From: Actinomycetales bacterium
GTDB taxonomy: Bacteria > Actinomycetota > Actinomycetes > Actinomycetales > Beutenbergiaceae
Direction: 5' to 3'
DNA: 6,094 nt
NCBI GenBank assembly: GCA_016649925.1
Contig: JAENWO010000161.1
Span: forward strand, 1 to 6,094
Position 1 is the stretch's first letter, and every line of letters starts with the position of its first letter. A program made the position numbers and the translations under genes. The notes beneath the pieces were generated by a model. It was not told where the DNA came from, did no database searches, and was given only the letters and a program-made list of their open reading frames with translations. Shown here one piece after another: positions 1-5,511 of the stretch.

Positions 1-40
1 CACGGCACGCCCGCCCACGGCACGCCCGCCCACGGCACGG
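1..40. repeat. 15-bp tandem repeat, about 2.7 copies
   Basis: The unit CACGGCACGCCCGCC occurs at 1-15 and again at 16-30 without mismatch, and a third copy starts at 31 and breaks off after ten bases. The array touches the window edge and may continue to the left. It lies immediately upstream of the EEP-family gene. No coding or regulatory role is visible. A GC-rich minisatellite-like intergenic repeat is the most that can be said. Confidence 0.8.
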
Positions 41-64
41 CGACGCTGAGGCACGATCAACCCC

Positions 65-1084
65 ATGAGGACGCTTCGCTGGATGGTTGTCGCGGTGCTC
101 GGCCTTGCCGCGGTCGCGACGCTGGACCCGGCGACCCTGGGCGCCTCGACGGTGCACCCGGTGGCGCAGCTGATCGCTCTGCGCTCGTGGGTGGCACTCG
201 AGTTCGCCGCGCTCGCCCTGGGCGTCCTGCTGCTCGCGGCACTCGTCCGCCGGGTCACGCGTCACCGCCCACCACGGCTCCTCACGCTCGCGCTGCTGCT
301 CGCTCTCGTCGCCGTCGGGCATGGTGGGATTCTCGCGTTCCGCGGATTCGACGCCGGGCAGGTCCCGGCGGCGCGGGACGCGGCCGCGGGCGACGTCACC
401 GTCCTGAGCCTGAACATCCTCGGCGGGGCGGTGGACCCCGACGAGCTGAGGCGGCTCGTGATCGAGTCCGGAGCCGACGTCGTGGCGCTGCCGGAGTCCG
501 GATACGACGTCGTCGCCGGGCTCGCCGAGCAGCTGGCCGCAGCCGGTCAGGAGTACCAAGCGTTCCCCGGGCCGGCCCGGATCTCCGACGACCGGGGTAC
601 CGGTCTCCTCGTGAGCGCGCGGCTGGGGGAGTACGTGGAGGTGGCCGGTGCGCCCGCCGGCGTGGTGCGAGTCGACTCCGTGGACGCCACCGGGCCGCCC
701 ATCGCCGCCGTCCACCCGATCGCCCCGCCCGGGATCCGCACCGGGTTCTCGGGCGAGGGGCATCAGCTGGACCAGTGGCGCGGTGAGCTCGACGAGGCAA
801 CCGCGATCTGCCGCGACCTGCCCGGTGGGATCGTCGCCGGGGACTTCAACGCCACCCTGGACCATGCGCCGCTGCGCGACGTCGGAGCGTACGTCGACGC
901 CTCCGTCGAGGCCGGGATGGGTGGCCTCGGCACGTTTCCGGCTCGGCTCCCCGCGCTGCTCGGTACGACCATCGACCATGTCCTCGTGGACTCGGGCGCC
1001 TTCACCGTCGTCGAGGGCGCGATCGTCCAGGTGAGCGGCACGGACCACCGGGCCGTCATCGTGCGGCTCGCGCCGCGCGCCTGA
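65..1084 (+). CDS. Membrane-anchored endonuclease/exonuclease/phosphatase (EEP) family protein
   Basis: This 339-aa protein has an N-terminal membrane part (hydrophobic stretches at about residues 5-20, 40-62 and 72-93) followed by an EEP-fold metal-dependent phosphoesterase domain (about 110-336). The family signature is complete: LSLNILGG with Asn117, ALPES with Glu144, AAVHP with His217, AGDFNA with Asp260 and Asn262, IDHV with Asp304 and His305, and the terminal SGTDHR with Asp327 and His328. Family members cleave phosphodiester or phosphomonoester bonds in nucleic acids, phosphoinositides or sphingolipids; the substrate here cannot be read from sequence. If the third helix runs inside to outside, the catalytic domain faces the cell exterior, as in many actinobacterial paralogues. 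The ATG at 65 is preceded by a weak GAGG 13 nt upstream. No later start would keep the first helix. The next gene begins 51 nt downstream with no evident terminator between. Family assignment is secure; function is open. Confidence 0.93.
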   Translation: MRTLRWMVVAVLGLAAVATLDPATLGASTVHPVAQLIALRSWVALEFAALALGVLLLAALVRRVTRHRPPRLLTLALLLALVAVGHGGILAFRGFDAGQVPAARDAAAGDVTVLSLNILGGAVDPDELRRLVIESGADVVALPESGYDVVAGLAEQLAAAGQEYQAFPGPARISDDRGTGLLVSARLGEYVEVAGAPAGVVRVDSVDATGPPIAAVHPIAPPGIRTGFSGEGHQLDQWRGELDEATAICRDLPGGIVAGDFNATLDHAPLRDVGAYVDASVEAGMGGLGTFPARLPALLGTTIDHVLVDSGAFTVVEGAIVQVSGTDHRAVIVRLAPRA

Positions 1085-1135
1085 GGTCGCTCGCTCGGGA
1101 AGGCGCAGCTCATCCGTCGCTGCAAGACCGCCGTC

Positions 1136-1814
1136 ATGCCCGTGCACCGGATCCTCGCGCCGTTGGTCGCCGCGTCGGCGGTCCGCCCTGGCGTGTTCTG
1201 CATCGTCGGCGGGCTGCTGCTCGGGGCCGACCTGCTGCTCGCCACCGGCTTCGCGCAGATGTACGCGGAACCGACGATCCCCGCGGTCGCCGTCACCATC
1301 CTCGCCGCACTCACTGCGGCGATCGCAGTCACACCTCCGTTCCTCGCCGGAGTCCGCGGCCTCGAGATCGTGGCTGCGCGGTCCCTGCTCGACGCCGAGG
1401 TACCGGATCCGGTCGGCGTCGCCTCGTCCTCCTCCCGCGGCCGTGGGGCGCTCTGGTACGCGGCGCATCTCGCCATCGGTGGCGCGGCCACGTTCGTCCT
1501 GCTCTCCGCCGTGCCCACGGGTGTGGTGCTCCTGCTGCGCCAGTTCACCGACGTCGCCGTCCTGGGTGAACCGCTCGGTGTGCTCGCGGACCTGCCTGCG
1601 GTGGTGGCTCTCGTGGTCGGCGTGCTGCTGGTCGTGCTGCCCGCGTACGTCTTCGCCGGCGCCGGTGAGCTCCTTCGCCGGCTCGCTCCGGCCCTGCTCG
1701 GTCCTTCTTCCGCGGAGCGCATCGCGCGGCTCGAGGAGGAGCGCCGTGACCTGGCCGCCCGCAACGCCCTCGCCCGCGAGCTGCACGACTCGGTGGGCCA
1801 CGCCCTGACCGTGG
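1136..1814 (+). pseudogene. Sensor histidine kinase (HisKA_3/NarL-DesK type), 3'-truncated fragment
   Basis: The first 226 or so codons encode the sensor half of a two-component histidine kinase. Hydrophobic helices lie at about residues 18-40, 48-72, 107-134 and 154-178, then a charged linker (ERIARLEEERRDLAARN, 194-210) and the H-box ARELHDSVGHALTV with phospho-acceptor His217. HisKA_3 kinases of this type normally run to about 400 residues and continue into an HATPase_c ATP-binding domain. Here homology ends two or three residues after HALTV, at about 1811-1814, where sugar-permease sequence in another frame begins. No N, G1 or G2 box follows and no response-regulator gene is adjacent. The frame stays open by chance to 2491, so a nominal 451-aa product exists, but its last half is out-of-frame permease and NifX antisense. 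The fragment cannot autophosphorylate. The ATG at 1136 has no clear Shine-Dalgarno sequence. The kinase identity is sure; whether the break is biological or an assembly join is not. Confidence 0.85.
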
Positions 1815-2117
1815 GCGGGGCTCAACCATACGTTCGCCCGGATCGCCTTTCCGCTGTCTACGCCCATGATCGCGACCATCGGACTTTTCACGTTCATCGG
1901 GTCGTGGAACGACTTCCTGCTCCCGCTCGTGTTCACCCTCGGTCAGCCCGAGCTGCGCAAGATTCCCGTGGGTCTGTACGCCTTCATCGGCGAGTCGTCG
2001 ACGAACTGGGCCGGGCTGGCTGCCGCGGGCGTCATCTCCCTGATCCCGATCGTCGCCGTCTTCGCCGTCGCCCAGAAGTACATCATCTCGGCGATCGCAG
2101 GAGCAGTGGAGGGATGA
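1815..2117 (+). pseudogene. Sugar ABC-transporter permease (MalG/CUT1 type), 5'-truncated C-terminal fragment
   Basis: Translating from 1815 gives about 100 residues that are the final third of a MalG-like inner-membrane permease of a carbohydrate ABC importer; intact members have about 270-300 residues. The fragment starts inside the EAA loop, which contacts the ATPase: AGLNHTFARIAFPLSTP corresponds to the usual DGA-x-x-W-x-x-F-x-x-I-x-x-PL pattern. It continues through FTFIGSWNDFLLPLVF and the last membrane helix (about VISLIPIVAVFAVAQKYI), ending in AVEG and a TGA at 2115-2117. In frame upstream there is a stop at 1806-1808, and no earlier part of the gene exists in the window. An internal ATG at 1866 could only start an 83-aa stub. 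An ATG at 2114 overlaps the stop (ATGA), suggesting that the next gene of the original sugar operon began there and was also lost. Identity is clear; the fragment should be non-functional. Confidence 0.85.
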
Positions 2118-2443
2118 CGACGGCTCACGGCCCGCACCGCAGCCCGGGCGTCCCCGGTTGCGCCCAGGCGCGTCGGCAGGCCCATCGTGTCCAGCATCCG
2201 CACCATGCCGTCGCCGATGTGGTGCGCGACCACGGCCTCGACGTGGTGCTCGCGCAGGAACGTGACCACCCTTGCGTGGTGCGAGCCGGAGGTGCCCTCG
2301 TCATGCAGTCGACTCCAGGAGACCTCGATCTCCCGCCAGCTGACGATCTCGCCGTCGACCACGTCGGCCACCGCGACCCAGTCGGCCCGGCCCCAACGGG
2401 GGTCGACCATGCCATCACTCGTCACGGGAGCGCACACAATCAT
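2118..2443 (-). CDS. NifX/NifB-like FeMo-cofactor (Nitro_FeMo-Co) domain protein, 3' end altered
   Basis: The ATG at 2443 opens a small single-domain protein of the dinitrogenase iron-molybdenum cofactor family (NifX, NafY and the NifB C-terminal domain). It reads MIVCAPVTSDGMVDPRWGRA, then LHDEGTSGSHHARVVTFL with clustered histidines (47, 55, 56), VEAVVAHHIGDGMVRML and the closing RLGATGDARAAVRAV. In diazotrophs such domains bind FeMo-co or its precursors. Actinobacteria carry orphan members of unknown role, and no other nif gene is present, so nitrogen fixation should not be inferred. About 107 residues match the family (usual length about 100-120). The natural stop is missing: after AVRAVS the frame runs into the antisense of the permease fragment and stops only at 1943, giving a predicted 166-aa product with a foreign tail. 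GAGAGGA at 2461-2455 (11 nt before the ATG) is a reasonable ribosome site. It lies downstream of the M56 gene on the same strand and may be the last gene of that operon. Confidence 0.72.
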
Positions 2444-2444
2444 G

Positions 2445-2675
2445 TCAGCCGATGTCCTCTCGTCGTGGGGCTGTCTGACCGCAGGTCGTGAGGGTCGACG
2501 ACGCACCCCACCAGTGTCCGGCACGCGGGATCGGACGTGCACGCGGGATCGGACGTGCACCCGGGGTCGTCCGGGTCCGCCGCCGAGCGCCACCAGGCGG
2601 GGCGGCGTCCGCGTCAGTTCCGGCGCGGTGCTTGTCTGCGGGTGCCTCGGTCAGGTGCAGGACGCCTCCGGTCAT
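2445..2675 (-). CDS. Doubtful small ORF (76 aa) between the M56 and NifX-like genes
   Basis: I do not recognise this ORF. An ATG at 2675 lies two bases after the M56 stop, and the TGA at 2447-2445 lies one base before the NifX-like ATG, which is the spacing expected of a translationally coupled operon member. The product begins MTGGVLHLTEAPADKH and becomes Arg/Pro/Ala-rich. A six-residue repeat (ARPIPR twice) comes from the 18-bp tandem DNA repeat inside it, and it ends in TTCGQTAPRREDIG. There is no signal peptide, membrane helix or known motif. Long open frames arise by chance in DNA this rich in GC, and the composition looks intergenic. The alternative is a 234-bp spacer whose only function is the ribosome site for the NifX-like gene. 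Confidence 0.25.
   Translation of the reverse strand: MTGGVLHLTEAPADKHRAGTDADAAPPGGARRRTRTTPGARPIPRARPIPRAGHWWGASSTLTTCGQTAPRREDIG
2521..2560. repeat. 18-bp direct tandem repeat, two copies plus a partial third
   Basis: The unit GCACGCGGGATCGGACGT is present at 2521-2538 and again without a mismatch at 2539-2556, followed by GCAC and a diverged third copy (CCGGGGTC). It sits in the gap between the M56 and NifX-like genes. Because 18 is a multiple of three, the array preserves the frame of the doubtful small ORF. It may simply be slippage in a GC-rich spacer. Confidence 0.8.
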
Positions 2676-2677
2676 GA

Positions 2678-3664
2678 TCAACACGTTCCGGTCAGGGCGA
2701 GGGCTGCGTAGGGGGTTCCGATCAGCGCGATCGCTGCGGTCATTGCCGCCAGGTAGCCGCCGGTCAGCGCAACACCCCACCTCGACGGCGGAGCCGGCGA
2801 CGCAGCGAGGCGGCGGGCGCGCCAGCGGGCGCCCGTCGCAGCGGCGTGCAGGGCCAGTGTCGGCGCGCCGAGGGCAGCGGAGCGCCCGGGTCGGTGCAGC
2901 GCGAGCAGGGCCCCGGCCAGGGCGCGGGTGCTGCTCGTCCGGCGCGCGTCGTCGTCGGCTGCCATCTCGGCGTAGGTCGCGACCGCTGGGGCCGCCGCGG
3001 CGATCAAGGGCACCCAGCCGAGGACACCCTGCAGGCTGTGCAGGGCCCACAACAGGGCGTGATGTCGCTGCTCGAGGTGGGCCCGCTCGTGGGAGAGGAC
3101 CGCAACGAGCTCCTCACGGCTCAGCACATCGAGTGCGCCCTGGGAGATGACGATGCGCGCGCGACGCGTGGGGAGGCTGTAGACCGCACAGTCGGCGCTC
3201 GGTATTACCCAGACCTGGGTTCCGTGGAGGAGCCGCTGTTCAGCCACCGCGGCCAGCGCACGGAGGTGCATCCGGAGGTCTTTGCGTGACCGGACATGAC
3301 GCACGGTTGCGCTGGTGGTCAGCCATGCGACAAGTGAGAACGGGATCAGCAACATCGCGAATGCGGGCACATCGGTGGTCCACATCGGCGACTGAGCCGA
3401 GAAGGGGTTTGCCGCCGCCAGGCACCGCTGACAGACCGCACCGACCCGGCCGGGTAGTGCCGGGCCGTTGAAGATCCAGGTAAGGAGCGGACCCAGCGCG
3501 AGGAGCGTGAGCGTCCACACGGCGGCTGAGACCGTCCAGATTGCCATCCCCAGGCGTGGGCGGGCTGTGAAGGTCGGGACGGGGCCGCCGAGCATGCGGG
3601 GACCGACCGTTGCCCCGGCAACGAGGAGCACCAGGAGCGCCGCAGCAAGCAGTATCACGGTCAT
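2678..3664 (-). CDS. M56-family (BlaR1/MecR1-like) membrane zinc metallopeptidase without a penicillin-sensor domain
   Basis: The 328-aa protein fits the regulatory protease partner of a BlaI-type repressor. In BlaR1/MecR1 systems a signal activates the zinc protease, and the repressor is inactivated. Hydrophobic segments lie at about residues 3-24, 42-65, 99-118, 205-230 and 297-325. The zinc site is HERAH (His192, Glu193, His196) followed by Glu233 in YAEMAADDDAR, the usual third ligand. The basic stretch after the third helix (RHVRSRKDLR, 123-132) places the protease in the cytoplasm and residues 66-98 outside. That outside loop holds a CQRC pair (Cys78, Cys81). Classical BlaR1 has a C-terminal extracellular beta-lactam-binding domain; this protein ends after the last helix, so its signal must be something else. 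The start ATG overlaps the repressor stop by four bases (ATGA, 3661-3664), which implies translational coupling and fixes the start. The frame is open further upstream, but that stretch is antisense shadow over the repressor. Confidence 0.92.
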   Translation of the reverse strand: MTVILLAAALLVLLVAGATVGPRMLGGPVPTFTARPRLGMAIWTVSAAVWTLTLLALGPLLTWIFNGPALPGRVGAVCQRCLAAANPFSAQSPMWTTDVPAFAMLLIPFSLVAWLTTSATVRHVRSRKDLRMHLRALAAVAEQRLLHGTQVWVIPSADCAVYSLPTRRARIVISQGALDVLSREELVAVLSHERAHLEQRHHALLWALHSLQGVLGWVPLIAAAAPAVATYAEMAADDDARRTSSTRALAGALLALHRPGRSAALGAPTLALHAAATGARWRARRLAASPAPPSRWGVALTGGYLAAMTAAIALIGTPYAALALTGTC

Positions 3665-4080
3665 GTGGTCCGCCGAACCGCGGGACCGGGAGCTTCCCGG
3701 CCGGACTCGTGGGCGGGGTCGGTGAGGAGCGTCCGCAGCAGGGCCGCATCCTCCTCGGACATCGTTTCCACGAAGTGCAGGAACGACGCCGCCCGGTCCC
3801 CGCTGACGGTCAGCGCCTCGGCCATCAGGCCGGCGGCGTACTGGCTGCGCGTGTGCAGCGGCCGGTACGCCCAGGTGCGGCCAGCGCTGATCCGCTCGAC
3901 CATCCCCTTCTTCACCAAGTTGGTCAGTACCGTCGCCACCGTCGTGTAGGCGAGGGGGTGCGACGTCAGCTGGTGCAGGACCTCGCGGGTGCACAGGTCC
4001 TCGGGGCAGTCCCACAGGATGTCGATGACAGCCTGCTCGAGGGAGCCCAGGCGGGGCAGCGTGGAGCGCGGCTCAGGCAC
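3661..4080 (-). CDS. BlaI/MecI/CopY-family winged-helix transcriptional repressor
   Basis: This 139-aa protein has the size and layout of BlaI/MecI (Penicillinase_R) repressors: an N-terminal winged-helix domain (about 8-78) with LGSLEQAVIDILW, TREVLHQL and the recognition segment AYTTVATVLTNLVKKGMVER, then a C-terminal dimerisation part (about 80-120). Family members bind as dimers to short inverted repeats. The palindrome at 4620-4658 upstream of this operon is the obvious target, predicting autoregulation and control of the divergent DsbA/CcdA operon. The paired M56 protease follows with a 4-nt overlap, the same order as other repressor-protease pairs. Two cysteines (Cys25, Cys30, in WDCPEDLC) sit at the start of the DNA-binding domain and could give redox sensitivity; this is inference. 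The start is a GTG at 4080 overlapping the preceding gene by eight bases. No better start exists before the conserved LGSLE. The ligand or signal cannot be read from sequence. Confidence 0.93.
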   Translation of the reverse strand: MPEPRSTLPRLGSLEQAVIDILWDCPEDLCTREVLHQLTSHPLAYTTVATVLTNLVKKGMVERISAGRTWAYRPLHTRSQYAAGLMAEALTVSGDRAASFLHFVETMSEEDAALLRTLLTDPAHESGREAPGPAVRRTT

Positions 4081-4615
4081 GAGCCACCACCGAGGGCGAC
4101 CTCGTGCACAGGGTTTGTCCGCGTAGGCGCATGACCAGGGCCCCCGCGGTCGTTACGAGGGCGGTCGCCGCCAGGTAGGGCTGCACCGGGGCGAACCAGG
4201 TGAGGGCCCCGGAATACCCGAGCGCGAGCAGGGCGATCTTGTTGCACACCGGGCAGCCGACGGCGAACCACGCGAGCACGCCTCCGACCACCCCGAACCG
4301 GCTCGCCGCGTCGGGTTCGCCGTCAACGTCCTTCGCATCGTCTCCGCCGCGGGCCGGGCGGACATACGTCGCTGCCAACATCCCCGCGAGGATCGACGTG
4401 GCGATCCAGACGGGGTAGTTCCACGCAACCACCGGGATCTCCCGACCGAAGACCGGGTTGGGGATCAGGACCGTCGGGATCCCGATCAGCAGGGCGAAGC
4501 CGACGCTGAAGCCGGCGGCGGCCAGCTGCTGCCGGACCGTCCAGCTGCGCAGGGCAAGCGCACTCGCCTCCAGGGTTCGCCGCGGCTCGGTCAGTGCGGG
4601 TCTGGGCGTAGGCAT
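4073..4615 (-). CDS. Four-helix membrane protein with GCPVCNK motif, first gene of the repressor operon
   Basis: No characterised function is recognised. The 180-aa product has four probable membrane helices (about residues 30-51, 64-84, 107-129 and 144-164), and a charged loop after the second (PARGGDDAKDVDGEPD). The notable feature is FAVGCPVCNKIALLALGYSG, with Cys121 and Cys124 inside or at the edge of helix three. A Cys-x-x-Cys within a membrane helix is typical of proteins that pass electrons or bind a metal or quinone-linked partner, as in the DsbD/CcdA and VKOR groups. Together with the divergent DsbA and CcdA genes this suggests a part in extracytoplasmic thiol chemistry, but that is inference. 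I place the start at the ATG at 4615. An in-frame ATG at 4633 would add six residues (MRHSRN) and put the first codons inside the operator palindrome. AGGA just before 4615 is too close for a normal ribosome site, so the start is uncertain. The 3' end overlaps the repressor gene by 8 nt. Confidence 0.8.
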   Translation of the reverse strand: MPTPRPALTEPRRTLEASALALRSWTVRQQLAAAGFSVGFALLIGIPTVLIPNPVFGREIPVVAWNYPVWIATSILAGMLAATYVRPARGGDDAKDVDGEPDAASRFGVVGGVLAWFAVGCPVCNKIALLALGYSGALTWFAPVQPYLAATALVTTAGALVMRLRGQTLCTRSPSVVARA

Positions 4616-4619
4616 GTTC

Positions 4620-4658
4620 CTACTATGCCGCATAGAGTACTTCTATGCGACATAGTAG
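4620..4658. promoter_or_regulatory. 39-bp palindromic operator, probable double BlaI-family site
   Basis: Bases 4620-4658 form an inverted repeat centred on 4639, in which 17 of 19 base pairs match (mismatches 4628/4650 and 4637/4641). It is built of two smaller dyads of the form CTATG-N3-CATAG, at 4623-4635 and 4643-4655, whose centres are 20 bp apart, about two helical turns. The flanks extend to CTACTATG on the left and CATAGTAG on the right. BlaI/MecI operators are short AT-rich dyads with TACTA/TAGTA-like arms, and these arms fit that style. The element stands out as AT-rich in very GC-rich DNA and lies between two divergent operons, one of which encodes the repressor. Two cooperative repressor dimers silencing both directions is the natural inference. 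Confidence 0.82.
4621..4657. promoter_or_regulatory. Possible overlapping divergent -10 elements inside the operator
   Basis: Because the operator is a palindrome, a TACTAT hexamer (close to the TAnnnT actinobacterial -10) appears on both strands: 4621-4626 reading rightward and 4657-4652 reading leftward. If used, transcription would start near 4633 toward the DsbA-like gene and near 4645 toward the repressor operon, both inside the operator. No convincing -35 hexamer is found 16-18 bp upstream of either. This is a weak, position-based proposal. Confidence 0.25.
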
Positions 4659-4725
4659 ATAGCCATCCGCCCGGGGCCTGCCCGCCCGGGGTCCCGACCC
4701 GGAGCCCGACTCCCCGCCCCCGTAC

Positions 4726-4730
4726 GAGAG
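4726..4730 (+). promoter_or_regulatory. Ribosome binding site deciding the DsbA-like start
   Basis: GAGAG lies eight bases before the ATG at 4739. It supports that start over the in-frame ATG at 4625, which has no ribosome site and would run through the operator and a Pro/Arg-rich spacer. Confidence 0.5.
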
Positions 4731-4738
4731 ACGAGACG

Positions 4739-5509
4739 ATGCCCGATTCCACGTCCACCACCCGTCGACCCGCCTGGGTCATCCCCGCGATGATCGTCCT
4801 GGTCGCCGCCGTGCTGATCAGCATCTCGCTGCTTCGGGGGGGAGGTGATGCTGCGGGCGGCGCAGCGGGCAGCGGGGTAGCCTCGGACGCCCGGGCCGCG
4901 GACCCCGTACCCACGGACGGCCCCGTGGGCGAGGTGATCGAACCGGATGCCGCCGCCACGCTCGAGATGGCTCGGCGAGACCCGCAGGACCCGCTCGTCG
5001 CCGGCCCTGTCGATGCTCCCGTCGTGCTCGTCGTGTATTCCGACTACCAGTGCCCGTTCTGCGCCCTGTGGGTGCAGGACAGCCAGCCAACGGTGATGGA
5101 GTACGTCGCCGCCGGCGACCTGCGGATCGAGTGGCGGGACGTCAACGTCTACGGACCTGACTCGACTCGTGCGGCGCAGGCCGCGTACGCGGCCGGGTTG
5201 CAGGGCAAGTTCTGGGAGTACCACGACAGCCTCTTCGCGGACGGTGAGAAGCGGGAACCTCGCGAGCTCAGTGCCGAGGCGCTGATTGCGCTGGCGGAGG
5301 GCCTGGGCCTCGACGTGGCGCAGTTCACCGCCGATCTCAGCTCACCCGACGTCGCCGCGGCCGTGCAGACCAACGCTGACGAGGGGGCAGCGATCGGGGC
5401 GTTCTCCACGCCGTCCTTCCTCATCGGCGGTCACCCGGTGGTCGGTGCGCAACCCACCGGGACCTTCGTGGATGCGGTCGAGAGCGCGCTGGCTGAAGCG
5501 AGGGGGTGA
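4739..5509 (+). CDS. Membrane-anchored DsbA-like thiol-disulfide oxidoreductase (Thioredoxin_4 type)
   Basis: The 256-aa protein has a short basic cytoplasmic tail (MPDSTSTTRRPAW), one uncleaved-type membrane anchor (about residues 15-37), a low-complexity linker to about 62, and a DsbA-like thioredoxin-fold domain outside the membrane. The catalytic motif CPFC is at Cys105 and Cys108 in VYSDYQCPFCALWV, and the cis-proline loop is at Pro225 in FSTPSFLIGG. The insert between them carries KFWEYHDSLFADG, usual for this family. Such proteins make, break or rearrange disulfides in exported proteins. With a CcdA partner directly downstream, it could be kept reduced by electrons from the cytoplasm and act as a reductase, though the CPFC motif alone does not decide direction. 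The downstream gene overlaps or abuts its stop, so the two are one operon. The palindromic operator 80 bp upstream suggests repression by the divergent BlaI-type protein. Family assignment is secure; the client proteins are unknown. Confidence 0.94.
   Translation: MPDSTSTTRRPAWVIPAMIVLVAAVLISISLLRGGGDAAGGAAGSGVASDARAADPVPTDGPVGEVIEPDAAATLEMARRDPQDPLVAGPVDAPVVLVVYSDYQCPFCALWVQDSQPTVMEYVAAGDLRIEWRDVNVYGPDSTRAAQAAYAAGLQGKFWEYHDSLFADGEKREPRELSAEALIALAEGLGLDVAQFTADLSSPDVAAAVQTNADEGAAIGAFSTPSFLIGGHPVVGAQPTGTFVDAVESALAEARG
5500..5506 (+). promoter_or_regulatory. Ribosome binding site deciding the CcdA-like start
   Basis: GAGGGGG, embedded in the last codons of the DsbA-like gene, is five bases before the GTG at 5512. 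It is too close to serve the alternative GTG at 5506, whose own overlap with the upstream stop (GTGA) otherwise looks attractive. Confidence 0.5.
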
Positions 5510-5511
5510 AC

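Noticed and set aside
1815..2127. The permease block as an insertion sequence or transposon
   Set aside because: It encodes no transposase or integrase and has no terminal inverted repeats; only a shared GGCTCA hexamer is seen at its edges.
2118..2443. Evidence for nitrogen fixation
   Set aside because: One FeMo-co-family domain without nifHDK, nifB, nifE or nifN is not sufficient; orphan members are widespread in non-fixing bacteria.
1136..2491. A single 451-aa open frame starting with the histidine kinase
   Set aside because: Only the first 226 or so codons look like a kinase. The rest lies out of frame over the permease fragment and antisense to the NifX-like gene, so it is a chance open frame in GC-rich DNA.
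2488..3289. Long + strand open frames opposite the M56 gene (2488-3150 and 2846-3289)
   Set aside because: They are Arg/Gly/Ala-rich antisense shadows of a gene with a clear zinc-protease motif.
3665..4015. An N-terminal extension of the M56 protease frame over the repressor gene
   Set aside because: The added residues are Pro/Arg/Gly-rich with no homology, and the ATGA overlap with the repressor stop fixes the real start at 3664.
2678..4080. Classical BlaI-BlaR1 beta-lactam resistance regulation
   Set aside because: The protease has no penicillin-binding sensor domain and no beta-lactamase or PBP gene is in the window; only the family relation holds.
4667..4691. Two copies of CCGCCCGGGG (4667-4676, 4682-4691) as a regulatory repeat or attenuator
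   Set aside because: Such short GC-rich words recur readily in this DNA, and no hairpin followed by a T-run is present.
4625..4738. An earlier ATG for the DsbA-like protein
   Set aside because: It would place 38 Pro/Arg-rich residues before the normal tail-anchor start and run through the operator, without a ribosome site.
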